From assembly GCA_905480395.1 (NCBI GenBank), contig CAJQQE010000007.1, positions 1 to 48,875 of the forward strand: 48,875 nt of DNA, read 5' to 3'. The notes beneath the pieces are model-generated. The model saw nothing but the letters and a program-made list of their open reading frames with translations, was not told the DNA's origin and ran no database searches. Origin of the DNA: an uncultured Phycisphaerales bacterium (GTDB taxonomy: Bacteria; Planctomycetota; Phycisphaerae; Phycisphaerales; SM1A02). Shown piece after piece: positions 18,861 to 26,202 of this stretch. Each line of letters starts with the position of its first letter. The first letter of the stretch is position 1. Made by a program: the position numbers and the translations under genes.

Positions 18861-19874
18861 TCAGTGGGCCAAGACCGCATCAGACTCCGTCTGGGGCCAG
18901 CCAATCCCGTCCTGATCACCATGGCGGTAGCCGTCGGAGACCCAGATGAGATCCATTTGCATTGATGACTCAGACTCAGGCGATTGGTCCGGGTTCATGC
19001 CCACTGGCTCAGCGATGAAAGGGGTTGATCCATCGACTCGATAAACCACGAGGCCTTCGCCTTCGTGCGCGGTGGCGCCACTCATCGGATGAGACCGCGG
19101 GCCGTTGGCTCGGAAACACTCGAGAACAGGGTTGGGGTCACTGAGTAGCGCGTCATCGGGGCTGAAGTTAGCAGTGCGAAAGGTCTTTCGGGTGACGAAC
19201 ACTCGATATGAGACCAGCGGTACTGGCTGTTCTTCCGTCCCCGCAAAGAGACTGCTCAAGCCGCACCGATTACCGGTGATCAGTTCTGAGAGGTTCTGGG
19301 AGTATCGCTGTTGGTGCAATGGGGTTGCTCGTTGATCGTCGGATTCGGCGAGGGGTAGCGCGCCACCTTGATCGAGCGAGAATCCAGCGATGGCCGAACC
19401 CACGGTTCCCAAGCGGTGCTGTGACATCGCGATCCGTTCGTTGGATGCGACGCTCTGGAACAATGGCACGCCGATTCCAACCGCGAGAAACAACGCGGCC
19501 GCGGTAGCGAAGAAGTCGGGCAAGCGGATTGAGCGGGCCGTGGCTCGGTCATCCGCCGCTACGGAATAGCGGGCTTCGCGTTTCGCTTCGTATCGGTCGA
19601 TGCCGGCCAAGGTCGCATCGACGAGTCCGTCGGTGCTCGACTCCGCCGGATACTGCTCCAAGTTCGCAAGAACCTGGAGCACCGCGGTTTCGCGATCATC
19701 CAGGTTCTTGGTGTTCTCGTGGTCGAGTCCGTCTTGAAAGAGCCGATCAACGGCCTCCCGGTCGGCGTCGGAGAGCGAGGTGATCCGTCGATCCCCGTTT
19801 TCGACAAGACGAGGCTCGGAGGAACTGTCACCGACGTTTCCTGTTTCCGAGCCAATGTCGCTGTGATCTTCCAT
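18861..19874 (-). CDS. Membrane-anchored protein, probable anti-sigma partner of the adjacent ECF sigma factor
   Basis: This 337-residue protein has an acidic cytoplasmic N-terminal half, one membrane helix at about 119-139 (DFFATAAALFLAVGIGVPLF) and a C-terminal domain on the other side of the membrane. The N-terminus has helices (SDADREAVDRLFQDGLDHE, then VLQVLANLEQYP) of the sort seen in anti-sigma domains; I see no zinc-type HxxxCxxC motif. The segment just after the membrane helix (SQHRLGTVGSAIAGFSLDQG) recalls the start of pseudopilin-like DUF1559 proteins, which is a weak resemblance. It lies 63 bp downstream of an ECF sigma gene on the same strand, the usual arrangement for a sigma/anti-sigma pair. 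Function is inferred from topology and position. Confidence 0.72.
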   Translation of the reverse strand: MEDHSDIGSETGNVGDSSSEPRLVENGDRRITSLSDADREAVDRLFQDGLDHENTKNLDDRETAVLQVLANLEQYPAESSTDGLVDATLAGIDRYEAKREARYSVAADDRATARSIRLPDFFATAAALFLAVGIGVPLFQSVASNERIAMSQHRLGTVGSAIAGFSLDQGGALPLAESDDQRATPLHQQRYSQNLSELITGNRCGLSSLFAGTEEQPVPLVSYRVFVTRKTFRTANFSPDDALLSDPNPVLECFRANGPRSHPMSGATAHEGEGLVVYRVDGSTPFIAEPVGMNPDQSPESESSMQMDLIWVSDGYRHGDQDGIGWPQTESDAVLAH

Positions 19875-19937
19875 GGGGAGGGATTCCGAAACGCGGCGTG
19901 TGAGGTATCGACGGCACGGCGTGCCGACGGAATTCGG

Positions 19938-20735
19938 TCAGTTCTGAGGGTCTCGAGTTCGCTGATTCTGGCGTTCGAGGGCGGTTTTCCACGCATCGGC
20001 GAAATTGGCGACCGAGGCGTGGAGTCGACTTTTGACGGTGCCCAGAGGAATCTGGAGCGAGTCCGCGATCTGGTTGTAACTGAGCTTCTGAAAATAACTG
20101 AGCAGGAGAATCTCGCGATAGTGCGCGGGCATGTTGTCGACGACTTGCTTCACGAGTTGCTGTCGTTCCGACTCCAGCAAGCCGGCATCGACTTCTTCCG
20201 ATGGGCCTTCCATGAGATCAACCAGTGACGTCTGTCGACCATCCGCCGTACCGACCGGTGCCGAAAGACTGGCCGCAGCGCGACGCTTTCGCTTGCGATG
20301 GAAGTCCCGAGCCTTGTTGGCCGCGATGGTGTAGAGCCACGGTTTGAAGCGTCGGTCTGCATCGAATGAATCGGCCGCGAGGTGGACTTGAAGGAAGGCA
20401 TCTTGAAAGACGTCTTCCGCCGCGGCGCGGGAACTCAGGAATCGATGAAGAAACTGGACGAGGTCGGCTCGATACCGCTCAACGAGGGTGGCGAACGCGA
20501 CTCGGTCGCCTTGTCGGTATGCCACCAAAAGTTCCTCGTCGGTCTTTCCGGCGTGGACGGCGGCGGGGACGGCTTCTTGTTGGCGGACCTGATCTTGCTG
20601 CTGCACCGAGTGGCTCCGGCGGGAGACACTACCCGAAAGATGATCTCGAAGGGCCTTTGGGGCCATTCGAGCCACGATTTCAAGAACCTCGGCATTCGTC
20701 ATGGAGAGGCTTAACTGGAACGGCAACGCAGTCAT
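19938..20735 (-). CDS. ECF-type RNA polymerase sigma factor
   Basis: This regulator directs core polymerase to a specific promoter set. The region 2 segment reads ELLVAYRQGDRVAFATLVER, then FLSSRAAAEDVFQDAFLQVH and FKPWLYTIAANKARDFHRKR. Region 4 is MPAHYREILLLSYFQKLSYN, then QIADSLQIPLGTVKSRLH. There is a basic, Gln-rich N-terminal extension of some 50 residues. The start is uncertain: ATGs at 20735 and 20702 and a TTG at 20777 are all in frame, and none has a well-spaced ribosome site. The membrane-anchored partner gene follows after 63 bp, suggesting regulation by sequestration. No target promoter could be identified by eye. Confidence 0.9.
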   Translation of the reverse strand: MTALPFQLSLSMTNAEVLEIVARMAPKALRDHLSGSVSRRSHSVQQQDQVRQQEAVPAAVHAGKTDEELLVAYRQGDRVAFATLVERYRADLVQFLHRFLSSRAAAEDVFQDAFLQVHLAADSFDADRRFKPWLYTIAANKARDFHRKRKRRAAASLSAPVGTADGRQTSLVDLMEGPSEEVDAGLLESERQQLVKQVVDNMPAHYREILLLSYFQKLSYNQIADSLQIPLGTVKSRLHASVANFADAWKTALERQNQRTRDPQN

Positions 20736-20777
20736 GGAGTACCGGGTACGGCAGTCGTTCCGCTTGGGATCGTGCAA

Positions 20778-21421
20778 TCTCCAACTTTTTTAATCGCTGA
20801 TCCGGCCTGCCTCCTCGACGGCGATTGGGCTTTCACGATCGGATCGACCAGGATGGCCCCTCGGTACCGTCGCTCGCTCAATTCAACTTCAGGTCACCCT
20901 TTCGATCGTGACGTTCGGATGATCATCAATACAACCCTCTCCGATGGGGCTGGATCTCAACGCGGTTCATGGCTTCTTCGACGAGATGATGGCGGTTGGG
21001 GTCAAAGGAATGATGACCAGTCCGGGGGATGCATCCGACCAGGCGATCGACCAATCGGGCTTTCGACATCACGAGCGAGCCAAGGAGCACTTCAACTTGA
21101 TCCGCTCGAATCACAAGAATGGCTGGCGATTCAACCAGTCGCCCTTCTTTCTTGCGTTTCCGAAGAGCAGGTGTGACTTTGAACGCACGCTTTGGACCGA
21201 TGGAGCACCTCGTCCAGCGGGGCTTCGGCATCGATGTCAAGCCTGTTGGCAGCAAGGTCGTGATCAGGCGGGAATCGAAGAAAGACGAAGACGCCGCCGG
21301 AGATTGACCGCTCGGCCACGTGGCGTCTTGATCTGATCTTGCCCGACCGAAGTGCGGGCGATTTTCGTGCACAACCTGCCGACAACGCAGCCATCACGCC
21401 TTCAGGCTGGAGACTATCGAC
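20778..21421. other. Region of about 640 bp with ambiguous small ORFs
   Basis: Three overlapping frames compete here. A plus frame from 20944 reads coding-like to about 21190. A second plus frame then continues coding-like to a stop at 21307 (MEHLVQRGFGIDVKPVGSKV), which would need a +1 shift. A minus frame (20926-21372) covers the same DNA with a basic protein of up to 148 residues. None has a clear ribosome site or a recognisable family, so I do not call a gene. Possibilities are a frameshifted gene, a short minus-strand gene or non-coding DNA. Confidence 0.4.
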
Positions 21422-22678
21422 ATGCCATTTACCAGAGGATCCGTGACCTATGCCCGTTTCCGTGTCGGCGGCGACGCCCCAGCCCGAGTCGACGAGACGC
21501 TGCTCGGTGCGTTGAAGGCCGGACGCTTGACCCCGACCGTCGGCGTGCCCATTGATGTCGAGACCGGCTGGACCGGGGGCGAGCACATTCTTGACCACGA
21601 TTTCTCATGGGATCGCTGCGTCTTTGATGGTCGCTTGCACGTCGCGATGCGGATGGACTCGGTTCGCGTGCCGAGCGAGATCAAGGCGGCGTATCTCGCG
21701 CAAGAGCAGACCGTATTGAAGAAGTCGTTCGCAGACCGCGCCGGAACGGATGCCGACGCTGGTCTGCCAGCCAGACCGCTGGGTCGCAATGCCAAACGAG
21801 AAGCGAAGGAAGCGGCGGAGCGACGTTGGTTGGAGGAAGTGGCTGACGGTCGGTATCGCACCAGCAAACTCGTGCCGATGCTTTGGGATCTTGGGAGTGG
21901 GACGATCCTCGCGCCGGCGACCAGCGACAAAGTCGTCACGGCGATGCGGGATCTTTTTCAGACGACCTTCGGGGCGAAGATCCAGGCCCCAGGTTCGGGC
22001 GGTCTGGCCCTCGATCTGCTTGCGGCCAAAGGTGTGGCCAGCGCCTTCGACGATGCGATGCCGGACGCCTTCACCGCCGCACCCACGCCACGAACCCTCG
22101 ATCAGTCGGCGGAAGTCGGCGAACGACCAGACATCCCTTGGGCGATGGCGGGTCCGGAGCCGAAGGATTTTCTTGGCAACGTCTTCCTCCTTTGGCTCTG
22201 GTGGCACGCAGAAGTCAACGAGGGCGTCTTCGATCTGGCCGACGGCCGAGGCCTTTCGATCATGGTCGACCGCACCATCGACATGGAGTGCGCTTGGGGG
22301 GTGACCGGCCGGCAATCGCTCCGTGGAGATGGTCCCGGACGAAGTGCGGAGGTCGCCAAGGCGTTGCAGCAGGGGAAGTGGCCGAGGAAGATCGGATTCA
22401 CCTTCGCCGATGGCGAGGTCGAGTGGGCTTTCGACCTGCAAGGCGATCTCTTCCGAGTGGGTGGCCTGAAACTGCCCCGACCAGAAGACCGGCCTGGGAG
22501 CGAACACGAAGCCATCGCGCAGCGGCTCGAATCGACGACTGATCTCGACGGGATCCTCGTCGAACTCTACGGGCGATTTCTCGACGAACGTTTCAGCGGC
22601 ATCTGGAATAGTCGACGCGACGAACTCCGCTCGTGGATCGCCGCCAAAGGCGAGGCTCGAGTGATGGCGACGGTCTGA
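21422..22678 (+). CDS. RdgC-like recombination-associated protein (putative)
   Basis: This 418-residue protein starts with GGAGAC about 9 nt upstream of the ATG. It resembles RdgC, a DNA-binding protein that modulates RecA, in layout: an N-terminal strand pattern (GSVTYARFRVGGDAP), a middle part with VRVPSEIKAAYLAQEQ, a charged helix (GRNAKREAKEAAERRWLEE), and then GRYRTSKLVPMLWDLGSG and DKVVTAMRDLFQTTFGAKI. The C-terminal half includes GNVFLLWLWWHAEVNEG and the acidic tail helix. The match is by overall pattern, from memory of divergent planctomycete homologues, so it is moderate. A competing reading is simply an uncharacterised conserved protein. It stands alone, between an ambiguous region and trpF on the other strand. 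Confidence 0.7.
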   Translation: MPFTRGSVTYARFRVGGDAPARVDETLLGALKAGRLTPTVGVPIDVETGWTGGEHILDHDFSWDRCVFDGRLHVAMRMDSVRVPSEIKAAYLAQEQTVLKKSFADRAGTDADAGLPARPLGRNAKREAKEAAERRWLEEVADGRYRTSKLVPMLWDLGSGTILAPATSDKVVTAMRDLFQTTFGAKIQAPGSGGLALDLLAAKGVASAFDDAMPDAFTAAPTPRTLDQSAEVGERPDIPWAMAGPEPKDFLGNVFLLWLWWHAEVNEGVFDLADGRGLSIMVDRTIDMECAWGVTGRQSLRGDGPGRSAEVAKALQQGKWPRKIGFTFADGEVEWAFDLQGDLFRVGGLKLPRPEDRPGSEHEAIAQRLESTTDLDGILVELYGRFLDERFSGIWNSRRDELRSWIAAKGEARVMATV

Positions 22679-22700
22679 CCGCTCGCTCAAGACTTCCCGT

Positions 22701-22759
22701 ACCACGCGTCGGACCATGCGTCGGACCAGCGTCGGACCATGCGTCGGACCATGCGTCGG
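22701..22759. repeat. Tandem 12-bp repeat, about five copies
   Basis: The unit ACCATGCGTCGG occurs as ACCACGCGTCGG, ACCATGCGTCGG, ACCAGCGTCGG (one base short) and two more perfect copies. It lies in the gap between the convergent RdgC-like and trpF genes. There are no spacers, so it is a short minisatellite and not CRISPR. Confidence 0.9.
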
Positions 22760-22775
22760 TCTAGGGGTAGCGCCC

Positions 22776-23414
22776 TCATCCCCGCGCCGCGGCGACGAAC
22801 GAGCGGATGAGGTCGTGGTCCTTCATGCCGCGCGTCGATTCGACGCCGCTCGAGACGTCGACCCCGAACGGTTCCAGATTCCGCACCACCTCACCGACGA
22901 TTTCGGGATCGAGCCCGCCCGCAACCACCACCGGCTTTGTGAGTTTCGGGAGGATCGCGGCGAGGGCTGCGTGGTCGAAGGGTTCGCCACTGCCGCCTCG
23001 AGGGCCGTCGATCAGCAGGATCTCGACGTCGGGGTGTTCGTCCCATGCGAGGACGGCATCGGCGTCGAAGGGGATCGCCTTGATGATCCGGTGACCGGTC
23101 ATCGCGGCGATTGCGGTGACCCGCTCTGGCGTCTCCTCACCGTGAAGCTGAATCCACGCCCCGGGCCACGCATCGACGAGGTCGTTCGCGGGATCGGCGA
23201 ACAACGCAATCGGTTCGAGCGCGTCAGGCATCTCCACGATGAGATCAACCACCTCGGCAGGGTCGAGTTCCCGTGGAGAGCCGGGTGCGAAGACCAAGCC
23301 AACCGCGTTCGCCCCGGCAGCGGCGCAGGCTTCGAGGTCGGCGGGGGTCCGCACGCCGCAGATTTTCACCAACGGGAGCGTGGTGGGCAAGAGAAGATCT
23401 TGGTCTCCGTTCAT
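22776..23414 (-). CDS. trpF: Phosphoribosylanthranilate isomerase
   Basis: TrpF catalyses the Amadori rearrangement of phosphoribosylanthranilate in tryptophan biosynthesis; it is a cytoplasmic TIM barrel. The 212 residues include LVKICGVRTPADLEACAAAG (catalytic Cys in KICG), AVGLVFAPGSPRELDP, WIQLHGEET, the catalytic Asp region LLIDGPRGGSGEPFD, the phosphate-binding PVVVAGGLDPE and VDVSSGVESTRGMKD. All conserved motifs are present. It overlaps the end of the rhomboid gene by 4 bp (ATGA) and is probably translated from the same mRNA. No other trp gene lies in the window. Confidence 0.96.
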   Translation of the reverse strand: MNGDQDLLLPTTLPLVKICGVRTPADLEACAAAGANAVGLVFAPGSPRELDPAEVVDLIVEMPDALEPIALFADPANDLVDAWPGAWIQLHGEETPERVTAIAAMTGHRIIKAIPFDADAVLAWDEHPDVEILLIDGPRGGSGEPFDHAALAAILPKLTKPVVVAGGLDPEIVGEVVRNLEPFGVDVSSGVESTRGMKDHDLIRSFVAAARG

Positions 23415-24619
23415 GCGTCGTTCATTTCTGCTTTCAAGGCATCCCGAAGGGCGATTCCCTCCGGCGAGAGTGGTCGATCATCCAGCGCCTCAAGATGAGG
23501 CCGGGCATCCTTGGGTCTGGCGAGTCGTCTGATCAGCATCGACGCGAGAAGGAGTCTGATCTCGTCGCTCGAACCGCCAGGCCCCGTGTTTCGCTCGCCC
23601 CGTCGTTCGAGCAGGGCGACATAGGCTTTGACGGCCGTCTCGGCATCACCGGCCGCGACCGCGCGGTTGCCCAGCTCGGCCTGATCGGCATCCGACAGGA
23701 CGAATCCGGGGGGCGTCGTTTGGTAGGCGGCGAGCGCCGCATCGGTGTCCGATTGGCGGAGCGCGCTGGTGATGGTGCGGCGAACTTCGGCATGTTCATC
23801 AAGCAGCGGTGGGGGCGGTGCGGTTGTTGAGTCGACGTCCGAACGCGAAATCGAGGAGGGGATTGGAGTGCTCGACGTCGTTCCGTCGAAACCGCTCCCA
23901 AACTCCCGAGTCGCGGCCCGCATTTCGGCGCGTCTCCGGTACTGCTTGAAGAGGAACAACGCATCGAGATCGGTCCGCGCGAGAATACCGATGGCCAAGA
24001 GGGCGATCGCGGTGGAGAAGCCGAAGAGATAGCCGCCGAGATGAGCGGCATTGGCGACGTCGTTGCTGCGGCCAAAGAAGCCGGCAAACTGGCTGAAGAT
24101 GTCGATGGCGATGTAGAACGCGATGAACCACAAGGCCGGAATGTGATAAATGCCGATCAGGAAGAAGAAGAGGAGGACTCGGACCGTGGCTCTCGGGAAG
24201 AGGGCGAGAAAGGCACCGCTCACCGCGGCGACTGATCCCGAGGCGCCGATCGCCGGGGCCGGCGAAGCCGCCATGTGCGCGAGGGCCGCGGCGATGCCAC
24301 CAACGAGGTAGAAGGCGGCGAAGCCCCAGTGGCCCAGTCGTGATTCCACGGCTTGGCCGAACACCCAGAGGAAAAGCATGTTGAAGCCGATGTGCCCCAG
24401 CCCGCCGGGATCATGGAGGAACTGGTAGGTGATGAGCGTCCAGGGTCGGAAGGCCGATCTGGAGACGGCACCCGTGTTCAGGGTCTCTTCGAGCGAGGAG
24501 AAGCCGGATTTCGAGGCGACCATCATGCCGACGAAGGCCAGCAGGTTGAGCGCGATCAGAACGCTGGTGGTGATCGCTCGCCGAGGAGGCAGGCGATCGG
24601 TGCCGAGGGGGATGAGCAT
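23411..24619 (-). CDS. Rhomboid-family intramembrane serine protease with cytoplasmic repeat-like tail
   Basis: The first 215 residues form a six-helix rhomboid domain: HIGFNMLFLWVFG (H76, N80, oxyanion region), the nucleophile GASGSV (S127) and the catalytic His in NAAHLGGYLFG (H193). The S/H dyad is intact, so an active protease is likely. A basic linker (KQYRRRAEMRAATREFGSG) and a Ser/Pro-rich segment lead to a C-terminal helical region of about 120 residues (ADQAELGNRAVAAGDAETAV, then EIRLLLASMLIRRLARPKDA) that looks like TPR-type repeats. The substrate is unknown. The start has no clear ribosome site. The gene diverges from citrate synthase and is coupled to trpF. Confidence 0.92.
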   Translation of the reverse strand: MLIPLGTDRLPPRRAITTSVLIALNLLAFVGMMVASKSGFSSLEETLNTGAVSRSAFRPWTLITYQFLHDPGGLGHIGFNMLFLWVFGQAVESRLGHWGFAAFYLVGGIAAALAHMAASPAPAIGASGSVAAVSGAFLALFPRATVRVLLFFFLIGIYHIPALWFIAFYIAIDIFSQFAGFFGRSNDVANAAHLGGYLFGFSTAIALLAIGILARTDLDALFLFKQYRRRAEMRAATREFGSGFDGTTSSTPIPSSISRSDVDSTTAPPPPLLDEHAEVRRTITSALRQSDTDAALAAYQTTPPGFVLSDADQAELGNRAVAAGDAETAVKAYVALLERRGERNTGPGGSSDEIRLLLASMLIRRLARPKDARPHLEALDDRPLSPEGIALRDALKAEMNDA

Positions 24620-24664
24620 GACGGGAGTCTACGGTGGTCGACGGGGGCCTCGCATTTTAGGCCA

Positions 24665-24693
24665 TTGAGTCGGGCGACTGAAACCCCTACAAT
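24665..24693 (+). promoter_or_regulatory. Promoter of the citrate synthase gene
   Basis: TTGAGT (24665-24670) and TACAAT (24688-24693) are separated by exactly 17 bp and match the sigma-70 consensus at four and five of six positions. The predicted start near 24700 leaves a leader of about 227 nt. Confidence 0.6.
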
Positions 24694-24699
24694 GTCGAA

Positions 24700-24926
24700 C
24701 CACCCGAAAATTCGGGTGGGTTTCCTTGGGCTCCCGAGAAGCTCGGACGGATTGGTTCAGGATTCCTTCGAGAGGGCATCCGAACCGCCGGTGGGAACGA
24801 AAGCAACAAACGTCAGAATCCCCTTCTGGGGCCTTGGTCGATCATTCGGCCGAGAACACATTCCGAAGACCAAGTGTTCGCAGAACACGCGAATGCAGAC
24901 CACGCGACCAAGGGAGTCCCCGTGCC
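24700..24926 (+). promoter_or_regulatory. Structured leader of citrate synthase, candidate RNA switch
   Basis: The leader opens with a hairpin (24700-24708 with 24711-24719). Next come CCGAG-aag-CTCGG (24734-24746), a 9-bp stem with one bulged A (24754-24763 with 24778-24786) and CCCC-ttct-GGGG (24820-24831). The strand CCTTGGTCG (24832-24840) has two possible partners. GACCAAG at 24868-24874 continues a second stem TTCGG/CCGAA (24845-24849 with 24863-24867). CGACCAAGG at 24905-24913 overlaps the Shine-Dalgarno (AAGGGAG, 24910-24916). GTGTTC (24874-24879) can pair with GAACAC at 24883-24888 or at 24854-24859. The pairings are read directly; switching is inference. Confidence 0.6.
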
Positions 24927-26072
24927 ATGAGCACCGCCACCGAAAAGCAGTTCGATCAGGGCCTCGTCAACACCATTGCGGCTGAGACGCAGATGTCCTT
25001 CATTGACGGTGAGAAAGGCGTGCTTGAGTACGTCGGCATCGACATTGATTCACTCGCTCGCCACTCGACCTTTGAGGAATCAACTTTCCTGCTCTGGAAT
25101 GGACGACTCCCCGACGCCGCCGAACTCGCGGGCTTCGAAACGGAGCTCCGGGCCGAGTACGCCCTCCCCGAGGGCTTGATCGCGATGATCCGTGAGACGC
25201 CCGCCGACGCCTCGACCATGCATGTGGTCCAGACGCTGGTCTCGGCCCTGTCGCTCTTTGATCCGGAATGTGACGACGACAGCCCCGAGGCGAACATTCG
25301 AAAAGCGGTTCGTTTGGTCGCGAAGACGCCGACCCTGATCGCCGCCTTTGATCGACACCGCAAGGGCAAGGAAATCATCCCCGCCGACTCGAACCGGTCG
25401 ATCGCGAGCAATTTTCTTTGGATGCTCCGCGGTGAGGAACCCACTGAGACCATGGTGCGGGCACTCGACGTCTGCCTCGTGCTGCATGCGGATCATGGTT
25501 TCAACGCCTCGACCTTCACATCCTTGGTGGTGATCTCGACCCTCAGTGATCTCTACTCGGCATGTTCCGCCGCGGTGGGCGCCCTTCGCGGGCCGCTGCA
25601 TGGCGGGGCCAACGAAGGCGTGATGGTGATGCTCAACGAGATCGGCGACCTCGACAAGGTCGACGAATTCATGAAGGGCAAGCTGGAACGCAAAGAGAAG
25701 ATCATGGGATTCGGCCACCGGGTCTACAAGGCGTACGACCCGCGAGCGACGTATCTCAAGACGTTCTCCGAGGGACTCGCCCGTGATACCGGCAACCTGC
25801 CGCTTTACGAGATGAGCACTCGGATCGAAGGGATCATGCACGATGCCGTGGCGTCGAAGGGCATCTTCCCCAACGTCGATTTCTACTCTGCGACAACCTA
25901 TTGGTCGCTCGGGTTGGAACTCGATTTGTTCACGCCGATGTTCGCACTCAGTCGCATGAGCGGTTGGACCGGCCACTGCATCGAGTACCTCAAGGACAAC
26001 AAGCTCATCCGACCCGGTGCGGCGTATGTCGGCCCGCATGAAGTGCCCTACGTCGATCTGGCCGATCGCTGA
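24927..26072 (+). CDS. gltA: Citrate synthase
   Basis: The enzyme condenses acetyl-CoA with oxaloacetate at the entry of the TCA cycle. From the ATG at 24927 (MSTATEKQFDQG) it has 381 residues, typical of the short, dimeric bacterial/archaeal-type citrate synthases. Motifs: HADHGFNASTF (first catalytic His region), GALRGPLHGGANEGVM (His of the oxaloacetate site), MGFGHRVYKAYDPRA (conserved His/Arg) and a catalytic-Asp/Arg region NVDFYSATTYWSLGLELDLF, ending in GWTGHCIEYLKDN. AAGGGAG precedes the start by about 10 nt. The frame is open upstream, but that part is the structured leader. Short citrate synthases can be hard to tell from 2-methylcitrate synthase by motifs alone; with no prp genes nearby, the TCA role is preferred. 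Confidence 0.93.
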   Translation: MSTATEKQFDQGLVNTIAAETQMSFIDGEKGVLEYVGIDIDSLARHSTFEESTFLLWNGRLPDAAELAGFETELRAEYALPEGLIAMIRETPADASTMHVVQTLVSALSLFDPECDDDSPEANIRKAVRLVAKTPTLIAAFDRHRKGKEIIPADSNRSIASNFLWMLRGEEPTETMVRALDVCLVLHADHGFNASTFTSLVVISTLSDLYSACSAAVGALRGPLHGGANEGVMVMLNEIGDLDKVDEFMKGKLERKEKIMGFGHRVYKAYDPRATYLKTFSEGLARDTGNLPLYEMSTRIEGIMHDAVASKGIFPNVDFYSATTYWSLGLELDLFTPMFALSRMSGWTGHCIEYLKDNKLIRPGAAYVGPHEVPYVDLADR

Positions 26073-26150
26073 ATATCCATGAGAAACGGTAGGGATGGTT
26101 GGGATGGTGGTATGGGAGGTTTGAGCTCCCGGCGGAATCAAAATCGACCG

Positions 26151-26190
26151 AACGCCCCGACCGCGTGAAGACGCGGGTGGGGCGTTTTTC
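26151..26190 (+). terminator. Rho-independent terminator after citrate synthase
   Basis: AACGCCCC...GGGGCGTT with an inner stem CCGCGT-gaag-ACGCGG (one mismatch and one wobble) is followed by TTTTT on the plus strand. It lies about 80 bp past the stop, in the gap before the convergent PhoX-like gene. Confidence 0.85.
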
Positions 26191-26202
26191 TGCGCGGGTG
26201 AA

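Noticed and set aside
21605-22717. Minus-strand ORF of 370 codons over the RdgC-like gene
   Set aside because: The plus-strand frame has a ribosome site and a plausible family layout; the minus product is Arg-rich and unlike a folded protein.
22701-22759. Possible CRISPR array
   Set aside because: Units are 12 bp and directly adjacent, with no spacers and no cas genes.
24726-24926. Longer N-terminus for citrate synthase
   Set aside because: The frame is open by chance; the sequence folds into hairpins, is basic and unlike the family, and the ATG at 24927 has AAGGGAG upstream.
25080-26141. Minus-strand ORF of 353 codons over citrate synthase
   Set aside because: The opposite strand encodes intact citrate synthase; no start signal or recognisable domain.
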